A stretch of DNA of 64,000 bases from an uncultured Lentisphaerota bacterium (GTDB taxonomy: Bacteria > Verrucomicrobiota > Kiritimatiellia > CAIQIC01): NCBI GenBank assembly GCA_903896925.1, contig CAITZM010000080.1:1-64000 (forward strand). The letters are read 5' to 3'. A model generated the notes under the pieces. It was not told the origin of the DNA. It searched no databases and saw nothing but the letters and a program-made list of their open reading frames with translations. The position numbers were made by a program, and so were the translations under genes. Within the stretch, counting starts at the first letter, position 1; each line of letters starts with the position of its first letter. Below, one piece after another: positions 36,538 to 46,390 of the stretch.

Positions 36538-39500
36538 GGCACGCTCTCCGCTCCGGCAGCCAGGACCGTCACCGGCCCGCGCAGGCCCGACGGCACGAGC
36601 GGGGCGTCGGGTTTGTACAGGTTGGGATACGAGACGCGGGCGATGCGTTGCGTCTCCGGCAGTCCGCTGTCGCCGATGAGGCGGTTGGCCCACGGATTGG
36701 TCACGCGCACGGTCAATTCGTTGCGGCCGGCCCGGACCGTGTCGGCGAGGGCGACGCGGAATGGCGGCTTCCAGAGCGTGCCCAGTTCGCGGCCGTTGAG
36801 CGCGACCTCCGCCATGACCCCGACGCCGCCGAGGTCGAGGAAGAGCGGTTGGCCGACCTGTGCCGCGTCCAGTTCGAAGGCGGTGCGATAGGTCGCGGTG
36901 CCGGAATAGTGGCGAATCCCCGGTTCGGGACGGCCCGTCCAGTCTGCCAGCGTCTGGAACTCGACCGACGCCGGCCCTCCAAGCGTTGGATCGAACGCAA
37001 CCGACCACGGACCAGACAGCGGCTTCACAGCGGCATAGTCGGCTTCGTTGCGCGAAGCCGTTCCTTTCGTGGCGGTCGCCGGCTTCCGAAAGACGACGAA
37101 CCGCGAGCCGGCGGGGTCGAAGCGGAGCGGGACCACGGTGCGACCGTTCTCCATTCGGAACGCCGCGGCATCGCGCCTGCTGCCGTCGGCGGGGTCCCAC
37201 AATTCTGGCAGCAGGCCCGCCACGCGGAACGAGCACTCCACCCTGGCGAGGGTCGCCGTGCCCTGATGGCTGACGAAGTAGACGTGCGCGCCGTCGTCAA
37301 GCCGGCGATGCGTGAACGCGAGCGCCGTGTTGGTTTCGGCGGTGCGGAACGTGAAGTCCGGCGCAACGCCCGCGCGCTCGAGCGCCGCGGCGACCGGCGC
37401 GCCGTTGAAAACCCAGCCCGCCTGGAAGGCCCGCTGGGTGACCGTCCGCCCGTCGCAGTCGGCCCAGACCTCGTCCGCGATGCGCCGCACCTGCTCATCG
37501 CATCCGGGATAGTCCGTGAGCGTGGGCGCGATTGCGGGTTTGGCGCCGAACACCGCGACGCCTCCGGCCACCAGGTCGCGCACCCTGGCCGCGACGGCGG
37601 GCGACATGACGGCGGCGTCCGGGATCGCCAGCACGCGGTAGCCGCTTCCGTCGGGCAGCGCCGCTCGACCGTCACGCCGCGTGATGCGCGTGAGCAGCGC
37701 ATCGGCGTTGACGAGGTCGTAGTCGTAGCCGGGTGGCAGGCTGCGGATGGTCTTCTCGATGCCGGACGATGCGATCGCGCCGGAGGGGATCGTCTCGCCG
37801 GTGAGGATGGCGATGTCGCGCACGGGCCGCCCCTGTTGCAGCAGATACTGGCAGCGCGTCAGGTAGGCGACCCACGCCTTGCCGCCGGTCTCCCACCAGG
37901 TATCGGTGCGACCGAAGAAGGTGCCGATGGTCCACATGGACATGCCCGGCCGCTGCCGCGGGTCCGCAAAGGGCTGGTGAGGATAGGAGTGGAATACGAA
38001 GCGATTGATGCCCTGGCAGAAGTAGAGGTCGCCGAGGGCCTTCAGCGTGAAGGGATGGCTACGCCAGATCCGGCCACCGGCATAGGTGTACGCCTCGGCT
38101 GCGACGACGCGCTTGCCGTACAGATGCGCGCCGCTGGAAGCATCGCGGCAATCGAGCAGGCTGCGGAAGTTGCTCTTCTCGTCAAAGACATCCCGGTGCC
38201 AGAACTCGCCCATCGGAACCTGCACCACGCCCTTGGCCCGCAGCGCGTCGATGCAGGTGGTGACGATGCCCGGCGCCTCGGCCATGAGGACGAGGCCCTT
38301 CCGGCGCGCGATCTCATCGGCTGCCGCATAGTAGTTCTCGACCAGCAGATCGCCGACGGTGCGCCGGAAATCGCACAGGAAGCGCTCGCTGAGCATGACG
38401 CTGCCGACAACGCGGCCGGAGAAGACCGGCATCCAAGGGCGCGGATCGTATCCCCGGCGGCGCGTAAACTCGGCGATCATCGCCGGTGTCCAGCTCTGGC
38501 TGTCGCACTCCCAGGAATCCATCAGCAGGTGTCGCAATCCCGCCTTGCCGGGCGAGCCGAAGCGTTGCTCCAGCGGAGCGAAGGCGCCGTCCAGAAACGC
38601 CCGCACCGCGTCGCGGTTGAGCTTGTCGCATTCCAACCCCTCGGCGGCGGACGGCGGACGGTTATTCATGTGTCCGGTCGGCGTATGCCCGAAGCGCAGG
38701 ATGACCCAGCGGCCCGCCGGGAATTCCCAGTCGAGGGTTCCGTCGGGTTTCAGATGCGCGCTCAGGTCCACCACGTTCGTGGCGGGAATCCCGTCCGGCC
38801 GCGCGTCCTGCGGCAGCGGGAACGTGTTCATCGTCCACGACCGCGGCCAACTTCCCAGCCAGGGTTCGCCGACCAACTGCAGCTCGCCGACGACCAGCCG
38901 GCTGATCAGGCCGGTGAAGGACACACGGAAACACCGAGCCGTGGTCGGCCGCGTCCACGAATAGAGCGGGAGCCCGTTGTCCGCGACCAGCGTCGGGCTG
39001 GCCCACTGCATGACCCGGCCGACGGAGCGGAAGGTTTGGCCATCATCGCTGGCCTCCAGTTCGGCCATGCCGCCCTTCGGCAAGGCCGCCCACGAGACCA
39101 CGCCGCGGCAGGCGAACGGCTGGGCGAAATCGTAGCGTACCCAGGCCGTGCCCTTCCCCTTCGGCAGTTCGACGCGCGTCGCGAGCCGGCCGTCCCAGAT
39201 CGTCCTCATATCGAGACCGGTCGCGGAGCACGACACGGCGGGCCCCGCATCGGCCATGCGTTGAGAGCCCTCCGGCTGGCGATAGGCCACGACGGCCGCA
39301 TCCTCGTAATGCCGCCGCCCCTCCGTGCCGTGGTGGACGAGGTCCTGAAACGGTCCGAAGCAGTCGGGCGGTTGCGGCAGCGGTCCGGCGAACCGACCGG
39401 GGCCGGAGACGGATGCTTCGCTCCACACCAGCTTGCGCATCGCCTGTTCCGGCTTCACCCAGATGCCGCCTGCAGTCGCCCAGCCGGCGCAGACCATCGT

Positions 39501-39845
39501 GCCGAGATCGAGATCGAGCCGCTTCGCCTCCCGACCGGCGTGCCGGACCAGGTCGAGCCATTCCGGACTCTGGTACTCGACCTTCGTCAGGCCGGTGGTC
39601 GGCGGGGCCACGATGGGACCGAGCGTGAAGATCGACGCGCCGCCGAGTCCGACCCGCTGCATGGACTCCAGGTCCAGCGTGATGCCCTCGCGGGTGACGT
39701 TGCCGTCCATCCAGTGCCACCACACCATCGGCCGGGCTATCGGAGACGGATTTATGAATCCCGACTCCAGCGGCTGGCCGGCCGCCTGCAACGCAGCCAG
39801 CGGCGCGAGCAGCAGGGCGCTGAGGAGGGTGTGGGTGTGTTTCAT
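36534..39845 (-). CDS. GH106 alpha-L-rhamnosidase, first gene of operon
   Basis: 1103-aa exported alpha-L-rhamnosidase. After the signal peptide (TLLSALLLAPLAALQAAG) comes SPIARPMVWWHWMDGNVT, the hallmark GH106 N-terminus. GLRHLLMDSWECDSQSW and KRVVAAEAYT supply the usual active-site acids, and a beta-sandwich ends GLRGPVTVLAAG. It differs enough from its downstream neighbour to have its own linkage specificity, which fits chains where rhamnose occurs in several linkages. The ATG at 39845 is preceded by an operator pair; the stop overlaps the next start by four nt. The DNA encoding its signal peptide is nearly the same as that of the GH95-like gene, although the mature proteins are unrelated. 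Confidence 0.87.
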   Translation of the reverse strand: MKHTHTLLSALLLAPLAALQAAGQPLESGFINPSPIARPMVWWHWMDGNVTREGITLDLESMQRVGLGGASIFTLGPIVAPPTTGLTKVEYQSPEWLDLVRHAGREAKRLDLDLGTMVCAGWATAGGIWVKPEQAMRKLVWSEASVSGPGRFAGPLPQPPDCFGPFQDLVHHGTEGRRHYEDAAVVAYRQPEGSQRMADAGPAVSCSATGLDMRTIWDGRLATRVELPKGKGTAWVRYDFAQPFACRGVVSWAALPKGGMAELEASDDGQTFRSVGRVMQWASPTLVADNGLPLYSWTRPTTARCFRVSFTGLISRLVVGELQLVGEPWLGSWPRSWTMNTFPLPQDARPDGIPATNVVDLSAHLKPDGTLDWEFPAGRWVILRFGHTPTGHMNNRPPSAAEGLECDKLNRDAVRAFLDGAFAPLEQRFGSPGKAGLRHLLMDSWECDSQSWTPAMIAEFTRRRGYDPRPWMPVFSGRVVGSVMLSERFLCDFRRTVGDLLVENYYAAADEIARRKGLVLMAEAPGIVTTCIDALRAKGVVQVPMGEFWHRDVFDEKSNFRSLLDCRDASSGAHLYGKRVVAAEAYTYAGGRIWRSHPFTLKALGDLYFCQGINRFVFHSYPHQPFADPRQRPGMSMWTIGTFFGRTDTWWETGGKAWVAYLTRCQYLLQQGRPVRDIAILTGETIPSGAIASSGIEKTIRSLPPGYDYDLVNADALLTRITRRDGRAALPDGSGYRVLAIPDAAVMSPAVAARVRDLVAGGVAVFGAKPAIAPTLTDYPGCDEQVRRIADEVWADCDGRTVTQRAFQAGWVFNGAPVAAALERAGVAPDFTFRTAETNTALAFTHRRLDDGAHVYFVSHQGTATLARVECSFRVAGLLPELWDPADGSRRDAAAFRMENGRTVVPLRFDPAGSRFVVFRKPATATKGTASRNEADYAAVKPLSGPWSVAFDPTLGGPASVEFQTLADWTGRPEPGIRHYSGTATYRTAFELDAAQVGQPLFLDLGGVGVMAEVALNGRELGTLWKPPFRVALADTVRAGRNELTVRVTNPWANRLIGDSGLPETQRIARVSYPNLYKPDAPLVPSGLRGPVTVLAAGAESVP

Positions 39846-39875
39846 GGTTGTTGCTGCGCATTCATTTGATTGTCA

Positions 39876-39924
39876 GTTCCAATCATTGGAAGTCTCCGTG
39901 CCGTGGCTTTCCAATGAAAGGCGT
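39876..39924. promoter_or_regulatory. Operator pair upstream of the GH106-GH106-GH95-GH43 operon
   Basis: Site 1 (39876-39892) reads GTTCCAA-TCA-TTGGAAG, a near-perfect dyad. Site 2 (39908-39924) keeps the left arm TTTCCAA but has lost the right arm. Start-to-start spacing is 32 bp; the pair lies 31-79 nt upstream of ATG 39845. Confidence 0.65.
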
Positions 39925-39942
39925 GGAACCGTGTCATAGGGG

Positions 39943-42165
39943 TCAAGGGGCGGGCAAGTCAATGAGGCCGACATCAAGGTACTGGTTGCCAATGGTCTGG
40001 CTGCGGCCATGCACGGCGAGCGTGTTGGTGCCTTCCGTGAGCGGCAGCGCGTCCACCGGGATGATCGTGTAGGAGCCGGCATTGTTGCGTTCGATCTCCC
40101 CACCGATCTGTTTTCCATTCAGCCAGACCTCCGCCTTGTGGTCAGCATAGATGACGAGCGCCGGACGCACGGGAGCGGGACCGCGAAACTCGAAGCTGCG
40201 CCGCAGCCAGATTTCCCGCGTACACCACGGCGTGCGGATGCGGGTCATGCCGCTCGTGTATTTGTTGCTCACCGCGCCAAAACCGGCGGCGGCGGAGAGC
40301 CAGGTTTCATCGGCAAAGCGCGCGGCCGACCATGCGGCCGGCGGCGCATTGGTGGTGAAGCGCCACGTGACGGGCGCCAGTTCCGCCGTCGGGGCGATGA
40401 CGCGCACCGGAGCGCTCTCCCGATACAACGGGGCGTGCAGTGCCTTGAGTTTCTCGGCGGGCAACTTCGCGACCTTGCGGTCGTAGCTGAGCAGGCCATT
40501 CTTTTCGATCTCAACATCGCTGGTCTGCGTGTACACCGCCGCGGCCAGCCCGCGCGCGATGAGCGGACGCAGCTTGTCCATGAAGCCCGCATACGTCGCG
40601 AACAGCTTGCTGGCGTCGGACGAATCCTTGTAGCCCCAGCTCTCCGCCTTCCACATGTGGCCGGGCACGGCGAGACCTTGTCCGCCGAATTCGCCGAGCA
40701 CGGCGGCGCGCTTCGGGTCGAGCGCGGGCATCGCTGGGCCGGGATAGCGGTGGGCATCCACCACGTCGCCGACGCCGTAGTCCATCCAGCCGCTTGCGCT
40801 GTTGACGATGCGGGTCGGGTCCTTCGTCTTGGTCCAAGCCGCCATGTCCTTCGTGCCAGCGGCGTCGAACTGCTCCCACATCTCGTTGAACACGACCCAC
40901 ACCACGATGCACGGGAAGCCGCGGAGCTGCTCGACAATCGAGTTGGACTCGTCCTTGAAAATCGCCCGCCCTTCCGGTGTCTTGCGGCTGCCCGGGAACG
41001 GGAAGTCCTGCCAGACCAACAGGCCGAGTTCGTCGCACGTACGGTAGTAACGGTCGTTCTCCACTTTCAGGTGTTTGCGCAGCATGTTGAAGCCGGCGCG
41101 TTTCAGGAACTCCAGTTCCCAGCGCTGGGCCGCGTCCGAGGGCGGCGTCAACAAACTCTCCGGCCACCAGCCCTGGTCGAGCGGGCCGTACTGGAACCCC
41201 GGGCGGCCATTCAAGTGGATGCGCTGGATGCCGTGCGCATCGGGTTTGACCTCGCAGGTGCGGATGGCGGCGTAGCTGCGCACGGCCTCGCCACCCTTGA
41301 GCGCGATCTCCAGGTCGTAAAGCTGCGGCCGGTCCGGCGACCACGTTTTCGGTTGGGCGGGACGCAACGTCAGCGGCTGGCCGGTGACGCCTGTTGCTTC
41401 GGCCACGACCTGTTTGCCGTCGAGCATCTTCACGGCGACCGGCCCGCCGTCTCCTGCGGCGGCCACGGTCACCTTCACGCCCGACAAATCCGCCAGGCTC
41501 TCGGCCAACACATCCGTCACGTGGTTGGCGGGAACAATCTCCATCCAGACCGTCTGCCAGATGCCGGACACGCGCGTGTAGAAACAGCCTTTCGGATCGA
41601 GGCTCTGCTTGCCGTGCGGCTGGTTGCCGGTGGTGACATCGAGCACACGAACGACGATCTCCGACTCCGGCTTGCCCGCCGTGGCGGCGGTGATGTCGCA
41701 CGACCAACGCCGATTCATGCCGCGGTTGCCGCCGACTTCCGCGCCGTTGACCCAGACCTTCGCGTCCCAATCAACCCCCTCAAACCGCAGGAACCGGCGC
41801 TGGCCTTGGGCTATGGCGGGCGTGGCGATGACGCGCTGATACCAGAGCGCCTCGTCGGGCTTGAGCAACCGCCCCACGCCGGAGAGCGCGGATTCGAGCG
41901 GATACGGAACAAGAATCTTTCCATCCCAGCGTTCCGGCCGCGCGGCGGTCGCGGCGGTGACCGCCCGGTTCCACAAACCGTTCAGGCAGGTCCAGTCGCC
42001 GCGCACGAGCCGCGGACGCGGATATTCCCGCCAGGCGTTTTGCGGCGTCACCTGAGCGCCCCACTCGCTCATGATCGGGACAGGCGCGGGCTTCCACGCC
42101 TCCTCAGCGGCGCCGGCACGCAGCACGAAGATGGACAACAACGCGACGACAGAATGCTTTTTCAT
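39943..42165 (-). CDS. GH2 family beta-glycosidase
   Basis: 740-aa exported family-2 enzyme (beta-galactosidase, glucuronidase, mannosidase or arabinopyranosidase type; specificity cannot be read). A signal peptide (1-20) precedes the sugar-binding jelly roll (about 55-210, with FEGVDWDAKVWVNG), an Ig-like domain (about 215-310), then the barrel with GFNMLRKHLKVEND, VVFNEMWEQF (acid/base Glu428) and AVLGEFGGQG (nucleophile Glu492). An extra C-terminal jelly roll (about 610-740, YADHKAEVWLNGKQIGG) follows. ATG 42165 overlaps the GH51 stop by four nt (ATGA). It is the last gene of the GH127-GH51-GH2 unit; the next operon's operator pair begins just beyond its stop. Confidence 0.85.
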   Translation of the reverse strand: MKKHSVVALLSIFVLRAGAAEEAWKPAPVPIMSEWGAQVTPQNAWREYPRPRLVRGDWTCLNGLWNRAVTAATAARPERWDGKILVPYPLESALSGVGRLLKPDEALWYQRVIATPAIAQGQRRFLRFEGVDWDAKVWVNGAEVGGNRGMNRRWSCDITAATAGKPESEIVVRVLDVTTGNQPHGKQSLDPKGCFYTRVSGIWQTVWMEIVPANHVTDVLAESLADLSGVKVTVAAAGDGGPVAVKMLDGKQVVAEATGVTGQPLTLRPAQPKTWSPDRPQLYDLEIALKGGEAVRSYAAIRTCEVKPDAHGIQRIHLNGRPGFQYGPLDQGWWPESLLTPPSDAAQRWELEFLKRAGFNMLRKHLKVENDRYYRTCDELGLLVWQDFPFPGSRKTPEGRAIFKDESNSIVEQLRGFPCIVVWVVFNEMWEQFDAAGTKDMAAWTKTKDPTRIVNSASGWMDYGVGDVVDAHRYPGPAMPALDPKRAAVLGEFGGQGLAVPGHMWKAESWGYKDSSDASKLFATYAGFMDKLRPLIARGLAAAVYTQTSDVEIEKNGLLSYDRKVAKLPAEKLKALHAPLYRESAPVRVIAPTAELAPVTWRFTTNAPPAAWSAARFADETWLSAAAGFGAVSNKYTSGMTRIRTPWCTREIWLRRSFEFRGPAPVRPALVIYADHKAEVWLNGKQIGGEIERNNAGSYTIIPVDALPLTEGTNTLAVHGRSQTIGNQYLDVGLIDLPAP

Positions 42166-43694
42166 GGTTTGGACTCGTAGGTCAATAAGGTGATGGAACG
42201 CGGCGGAAACTCGCGGAAGGACGCGGGCAACTGGCGCGTGCGGACGCAATCCTCGGCCAAGCGCGTGACGGAGTTGGTGGCCAGCATCGAGGGCGCGGTC
42301 AGCTCGTGTCCGCCGGTCAGCGTGTAGGCGCCGCCGGTGATTTCGATGCGGGCGGGCACGGCTTGCGTCGCGTGGCGGTTGACGACGGCGACGGTGAGCG
42401 TGCGCTGCCGATCGTTGGCGGTGGCGGCCACGTCGAGCGCGGGCAACGCCGTGCCGTCGAGCCATGGCGACTCGCAATGCGCGGCCACAGCTTGGGTGCC
42501 GCAATGTTTGGCATAAAGCGCGAGCGGATGGAAGATGGTCTGGCGCACGGAGCCGTTGCGGTCGGTCTGGATCGGCGCGATGACATTGGCCAGTTGCGCC
42601 CACGTGGCGAAGCCGATGATATCCGCGTGGCGGTGCATCGCGTTGAGCCAGCTCGCGACCGCCAGCGCGTCCTGCCACGTGTAGGTCTGCTCCAGGTTCC
42701 ACAGCACCTCGCGTCCGCCGGCGCCGCCATTCCACAAGCCCCACTCGTCAATTGCCAGCTTCACCGGCCCGGTGCGCGGCGGGAAACGATACCAGTGCGA
42801 GAAACCCTTCGGCTCCGCCGGAAACCCGGCCAGGAATTTCGCGTAGGCGTCCAACTGCCGGTCGAACGCGGCGACGCTGCCGAGCAGGTTGGTGTACTGC
42901 GTCGTCCGGAAATACCAGTGCGCGGAAATGAAATCGGCCACCGGATGCAGCGACTTCAGAACGGTCGTGTTCCAGTTCGTGTTGTTGCCGACGCCGGCGA
43001 CGATGAGCTTGATCGCCGGGTCCTGCAACTTCATCAGCTTGGCAAACTGCCACGCGACCTTCGCGTACTCGGCCGGGTCCTGCAGCCGTCCGCAATCCGG
43101 GTCAGCTTCCTCCTCGTTGCCGAGCCCCCAATACTTCACGCGAAACGGCTCGGGCGAACCATGCTTCCGCCGCAGCTCCGCGAAATAGGTCGTGCCCGTG
43201 CCGTTGCAATACTCGACCCAGTTCGCCGCCTCCTCCGCCGAACCGGTGCCCATGTTCACGCTGATATAGGGCTCCGCGCCGATCGCGCGGCAGTAGCGGA
43301 TGAACTCGTCGGTGCCGAACGGGTTGTCCACTTCGCCGCCCCGGATCAGGTTCGGCCGGCAGCGGCGTTCAGACTGCGCCCCGACACCATCCTGCCAGTG
43401 ATAGATCTTGGTGAACGTGCCGCCCGGCCAGCGCAGCAGACGCGGATTCAGTTCGCACACCTTCTCCAGCACGTCGCGCCGGAAACCATTCGTGTCGGAA
43501 AGCGGCGAGCCCGGCTCGAAGATGCCGCCGTTGATGCAGCGGCCGAGATGCTCGATGAACTGGCCATAAAGCTGTGGCGAAATTTGCGCGCCTGGTTTAT
43601 CCGCCTGCACGGTGATCGTCGCCGTCTGCGCCGCGGCGGTCAGGGCCATGGTGGTCAGTGCGCCCGCGATCCGCCGACCGATGTTCGTTTTCAT
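42162..43694 (-). CDS. GH51 alpha-L-arabinofuranosidase
   Basis: 510-aa exported alpha-L-arabinofuranosidase of family 51, acting on arabinan or arabinose-substituted chains. A short signal peptide ends AAAQ (about residue 23). The barrel shows LYGQFIEHLGRCINGGIF (40-59), LLRWPGGTF, KYWGLGNEEEAD (acid/base Glu194) and KLAIDEWGLW (nucleophile Glu317), followed by the usual C-terminal beta-sandwich. ATG 43694 has GGGAGAG nine nt upstream; an ATG at 43703 is too close to that ribosome site, and the longer frame to 43814 lacks a leader. It lies 73 nt after the GH127 gene and is coupled to GH2 by an ATGA overlap. Confidence 0.9.
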   Translation of the reverse strand: MKTNIGRRIAGALTTMALTAAAQTATITVQADKPGAQISPQLYGQFIEHLGRCINGGIFEPGSPLSDTNGFRRDVLEKVCELNPRLLRWPGGTFTKIYHWQDGVGAQSERRCRPNLIRGGEVDNPFGTDEFIRYCRAIGAEPYISVNMGTGSAEEAANWVEYCNGTGTTYFAELRRKHGSPEPFRVKYWGLGNEEEADPDCGRLQDPAEYAKVAWQFAKLMKLQDPAIKLIVAGVGNNTNWNTTVLKSLHPVADFISAHWYFRTTQYTNLLGSVAAFDRQLDAYAKFLAGFPAEPKGFSHWYRFPPRTGPVKLAIDEWGLWNGGAGGREVLWNLEQTYTWQDALAVASWLNAMHRHADIIGFATWAQLANVIAPIQTDRNGSVRQTIFHPLALYAKHCGTQAVAAHCESPWLDGTALPALDVAATANDRQRTLTVAVVNRHATQAVPARIEITGGAYTLTGGHELTAPSMLATNSVTRLAEDCVRTRQLPASFREFPPRSITLLTYESKP

Positions 43695-43767
43695 GATTCG
43701 CATCTCTCCCGGATCGGAATTCGGTTTTTCATTTTTCAACCGCTTGGGAACCTGTGCTACGGCTGGT

Positions 43768-46304
43768 TTATTTTCGGACCTCGTGTTGGCGCATGACGCG
43801 GATTTCACCGACAAGACCGCCGACCTTGCCTTTCTGCCGTATGAGGCGAACGATGAGGCGGTCTTTGCCGGCCACGAGCGAGGCGGGAAGCGGGAAGTTG
43901 ACGTCGCGGAACGAGCCGTTGGCCTGCGCCGGGCCGATGGCGCCGAGCTTGGTCAGCGGCGGCAGCGCCGTGGCCTTCGCGCCGGTGTCGAGCTGGTTGC
44001 CCAGCGTGGTGTCGGTTGGGCCCGAACTTTTCGCGACGGCGGCTTCCGCCTTCACGCCCGCGACACACACCTCGAACCCGCAATTCGTGGCGCGGCGCGC
44101 ATCGGGATCGTTGGCGGGCGGCGACCAGAGCCGTATGAGCAACGTCTGCGGTTTGTCCGGCTCGACAGCGAGCGTCCAGCCAAAGCGATCCGGGCCGAGT
44201 TCCGCCGTACGGAACGTTTGCCAGTGGCCGGCGATGACGCGCTGTAGTTCGTTGAACTCATGGTTGTATCCGTTGGGAGCCTCGAGCGCGTGGTCCTTCT
44301 CGGTGCGGTTCGCGCCGGCGGTACGCGGCAGCGCCGGATCGTTCGCGAGCCGGCCGGGCAGCGTGCTGCCCGCGGCCGGCGTGCCCGCGTCGAAGAACGC
44401 GATGTCCACCGTGTGCGGCGCGAGCGCAGCCCAGCGCTTCGCCTCGCCCTCGTAGGCGGCGTGCTCGGCAGCCAGTTGCGCGTCGTCGCGCAAATCCCAG
44501 TAGGCGATGTAAGGGTCTTGGTACTCCTGGTACATGGGGAGGAAATTGATGGTCTTTTGGGTAAGGTCGCGCAGGAAGACGGCGGGGTCGCCGGTGAAAC
44601 GCAGCGGCTGGGCTGCGGGCGTGATGGCCATGAGGGCTTTGTCGGCGGGTTTGCGCGCGACGGCGTAGCGGGCGCTGTTGTCGGTCTTCGCCACAAGCAT
44701 CACGGGGCCGTACATGAGCGCGGCGCGGTCAGGGTTGTCGCGGAAACCTTCCCAGCGGAGTGTCATCGGCAACTTGACGGTGATTTTGTCGCCCGCCTTC
44801 CACGTGCGCGTGAGGTCAACGTAGCCTTCGGGCCCAGTCGTTGTGGGGACGGATTCGCTATTGACGGTGACCGCAAATCTGTTGGCGACCCACGATGGTT
44901 TGCGGATGCTGAACGTGGTCTTGGCGGGCTTGGCGGCGACGATCTCAATCGTGGTACCGGCTTCCTCGGGGAATTTGGTGGTCTGGCGCAGGACGAGGCC
45001 GGCATCTTTCCAATTCAGTTCGGAGGCGATGAAGAGGCTGATGAAGAGCCGGTCGGCGCCGGTGTGGAAGTAGATGCTGTCGCCGTACTTCGCGTGGTTC
45101 TCCATGCCGGAGCCGTGGCAGCAGGCCAGGCTCACCGAGCCGGGACTGAAGTTCTTGCGGTTGCCGCTCTCCAGCGCATGGAAATAGGCCACCGTGCGTA
45201 CTGCGGGTGTTGCGAGGAGAGGATGTGGTTGAGCTGCGCGCGCTCGAAATAGTCCGCCACGGTGGCGTCGGGCTGCCACAGGAACAGGTGGCGCGTGAGC
45301 TTGAGCAGGTTGTGCGTGTTGCAGGTCTCCGTGTTGCCCTTGCTCAACGACAGCGAAAGGCTGGTCTTGGGCGTGAACTTTTCGTGATTGCTGTTGCCGC
45401 CGTTCGCGTAGCTGCGCTCCGTGACGACATGCCGCCAGAAGTTGCGCGCGGCATCGCGGTAGCGGGTGTCGCCGGTGCATTCATAGAGGCGCGCGAAGCC
45501 GGTGAACTTCGGCACCTGCGTGTTGGCGTGCAGCCCGTCGAGGATATCCTCATCGCGCGCCAGCGGGTCCATGACTTTGTGGTGACAGAAACGCTGTGCG
45601 AGTTTGAGGTGCGCCGGATGCTTCGTGATCGCGTAGAGATTCGCCAGCGCCTCGTTGATGCCACCATGTTCCTCGTCGAGCATCTTCTGAAACGCCTCGT
45701 CGCCGATCTGCGCGGAGTAACCCTCCAACCACGCGGCGACCTTGTTCATGATCTCCAGCGCCTGCCGGTTGCCCGCGAGGCTGTGCGCGTCAAGGAGACC
45801 TTGATAAACCTTGTGCAACGCATACCACGGCACAGGCAGCCGCCCCAGTTCGGCCGGCCGCGATTCCAGCCCGGCCATGATGCGCACCCACTGCTCCGGG
45901 AACGGCGCGATGAAGCCGGTTTTCTTCGCCGCCTGCACTTCCGCGATGATCGCCACCACCGCGTCGAGCCGCTCCTTGAAGCGCGCGTCGCCGGTGCTGC
46001 GATACATCTGGGCGCACGCCGACAGGAAGTGCCCCTCGTAGTGGCCTTGGCAGCCGTAGTCCTTCGCCTTCCACTCGGCGTACGGCTTCGCCGGCGAGGG
46101 GAGCGAGTTGTTCACGCGCCACCAGTGCATCAGCCGGTCCGGCTCCACGCGCAGGATGTACCCCTTGTCGCGTTCCTGCGCGTCGCGGAACGGCCCGTCC
46201 AGCAGCTTCACATCGCGCAGATCAAAAGATGTGACTGATTCCGCTTGTGCCAGGCCGACCCCAAGCAACAGCACCGACATAATACCGATCAGGGAAATTT
46301 TCAT
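43768..46304 (-). pseudogene. GH127 beta-L-arabinofuranosidase with a frameshift
   Basis: Two overlapping frames together encode one full-length family-127 enzyme. The first (46304 to about 45201) starts with a signal peptide and runs through NTETCNTHN (Glu326 and Cys328 of the Zn site) to NHILSSQHPQ. The second resumes near 45197 with TVAYFHALESG and contains ACCHGSGMENHAKYG, whose Cys pair supplies the nucleophile and remaining Zn ligand, then continues to 43768. One missing base near 45195-45200 explains the break (usual family text is HPxTGxVxYF). Both halves look intact otherwise, so a recent mutation or sequencing error is likely. First gene of the GH127-GH51-GH2 unit, behind its own operator pair. 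Confidence 0.8.
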
Positions 46305-46320
46305 ACCGCCGTCTAGCATT

Positions 46321-46368
46321 TTTCCGAGCCTTGGAAAAGTCTGTTGATAGTTTCCCTAACCTTGGAAG
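46321..46368. promoter_or_regulatory. Operator pair upstream of the GH127-GH51-GH2 unit
   Basis: Site 1 (46321-46337) reads TTTCCGA-GCC-TTGGAAA. Site 2 (46352-46368) reads TTCCCTA-ACC-TTGGAAG. Spacing is 31 bp, one less than in the other pairs. They lie 17-64 nt upstream of ATG 46304. Confidence 0.65.
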
Positions 46369-46390
46369 CTGGATGGACTTCCCGGCTTGT

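Noticed and set aside
36538..37236. Extra 233 codons at the front of the second GH106 gene
   Set aside because: They lie inside the upstream GH106 gene in another frame and are of low-complexity Arg/Pro composition. The GTG with a ribosome site and signal peptide at 36537 is the start.
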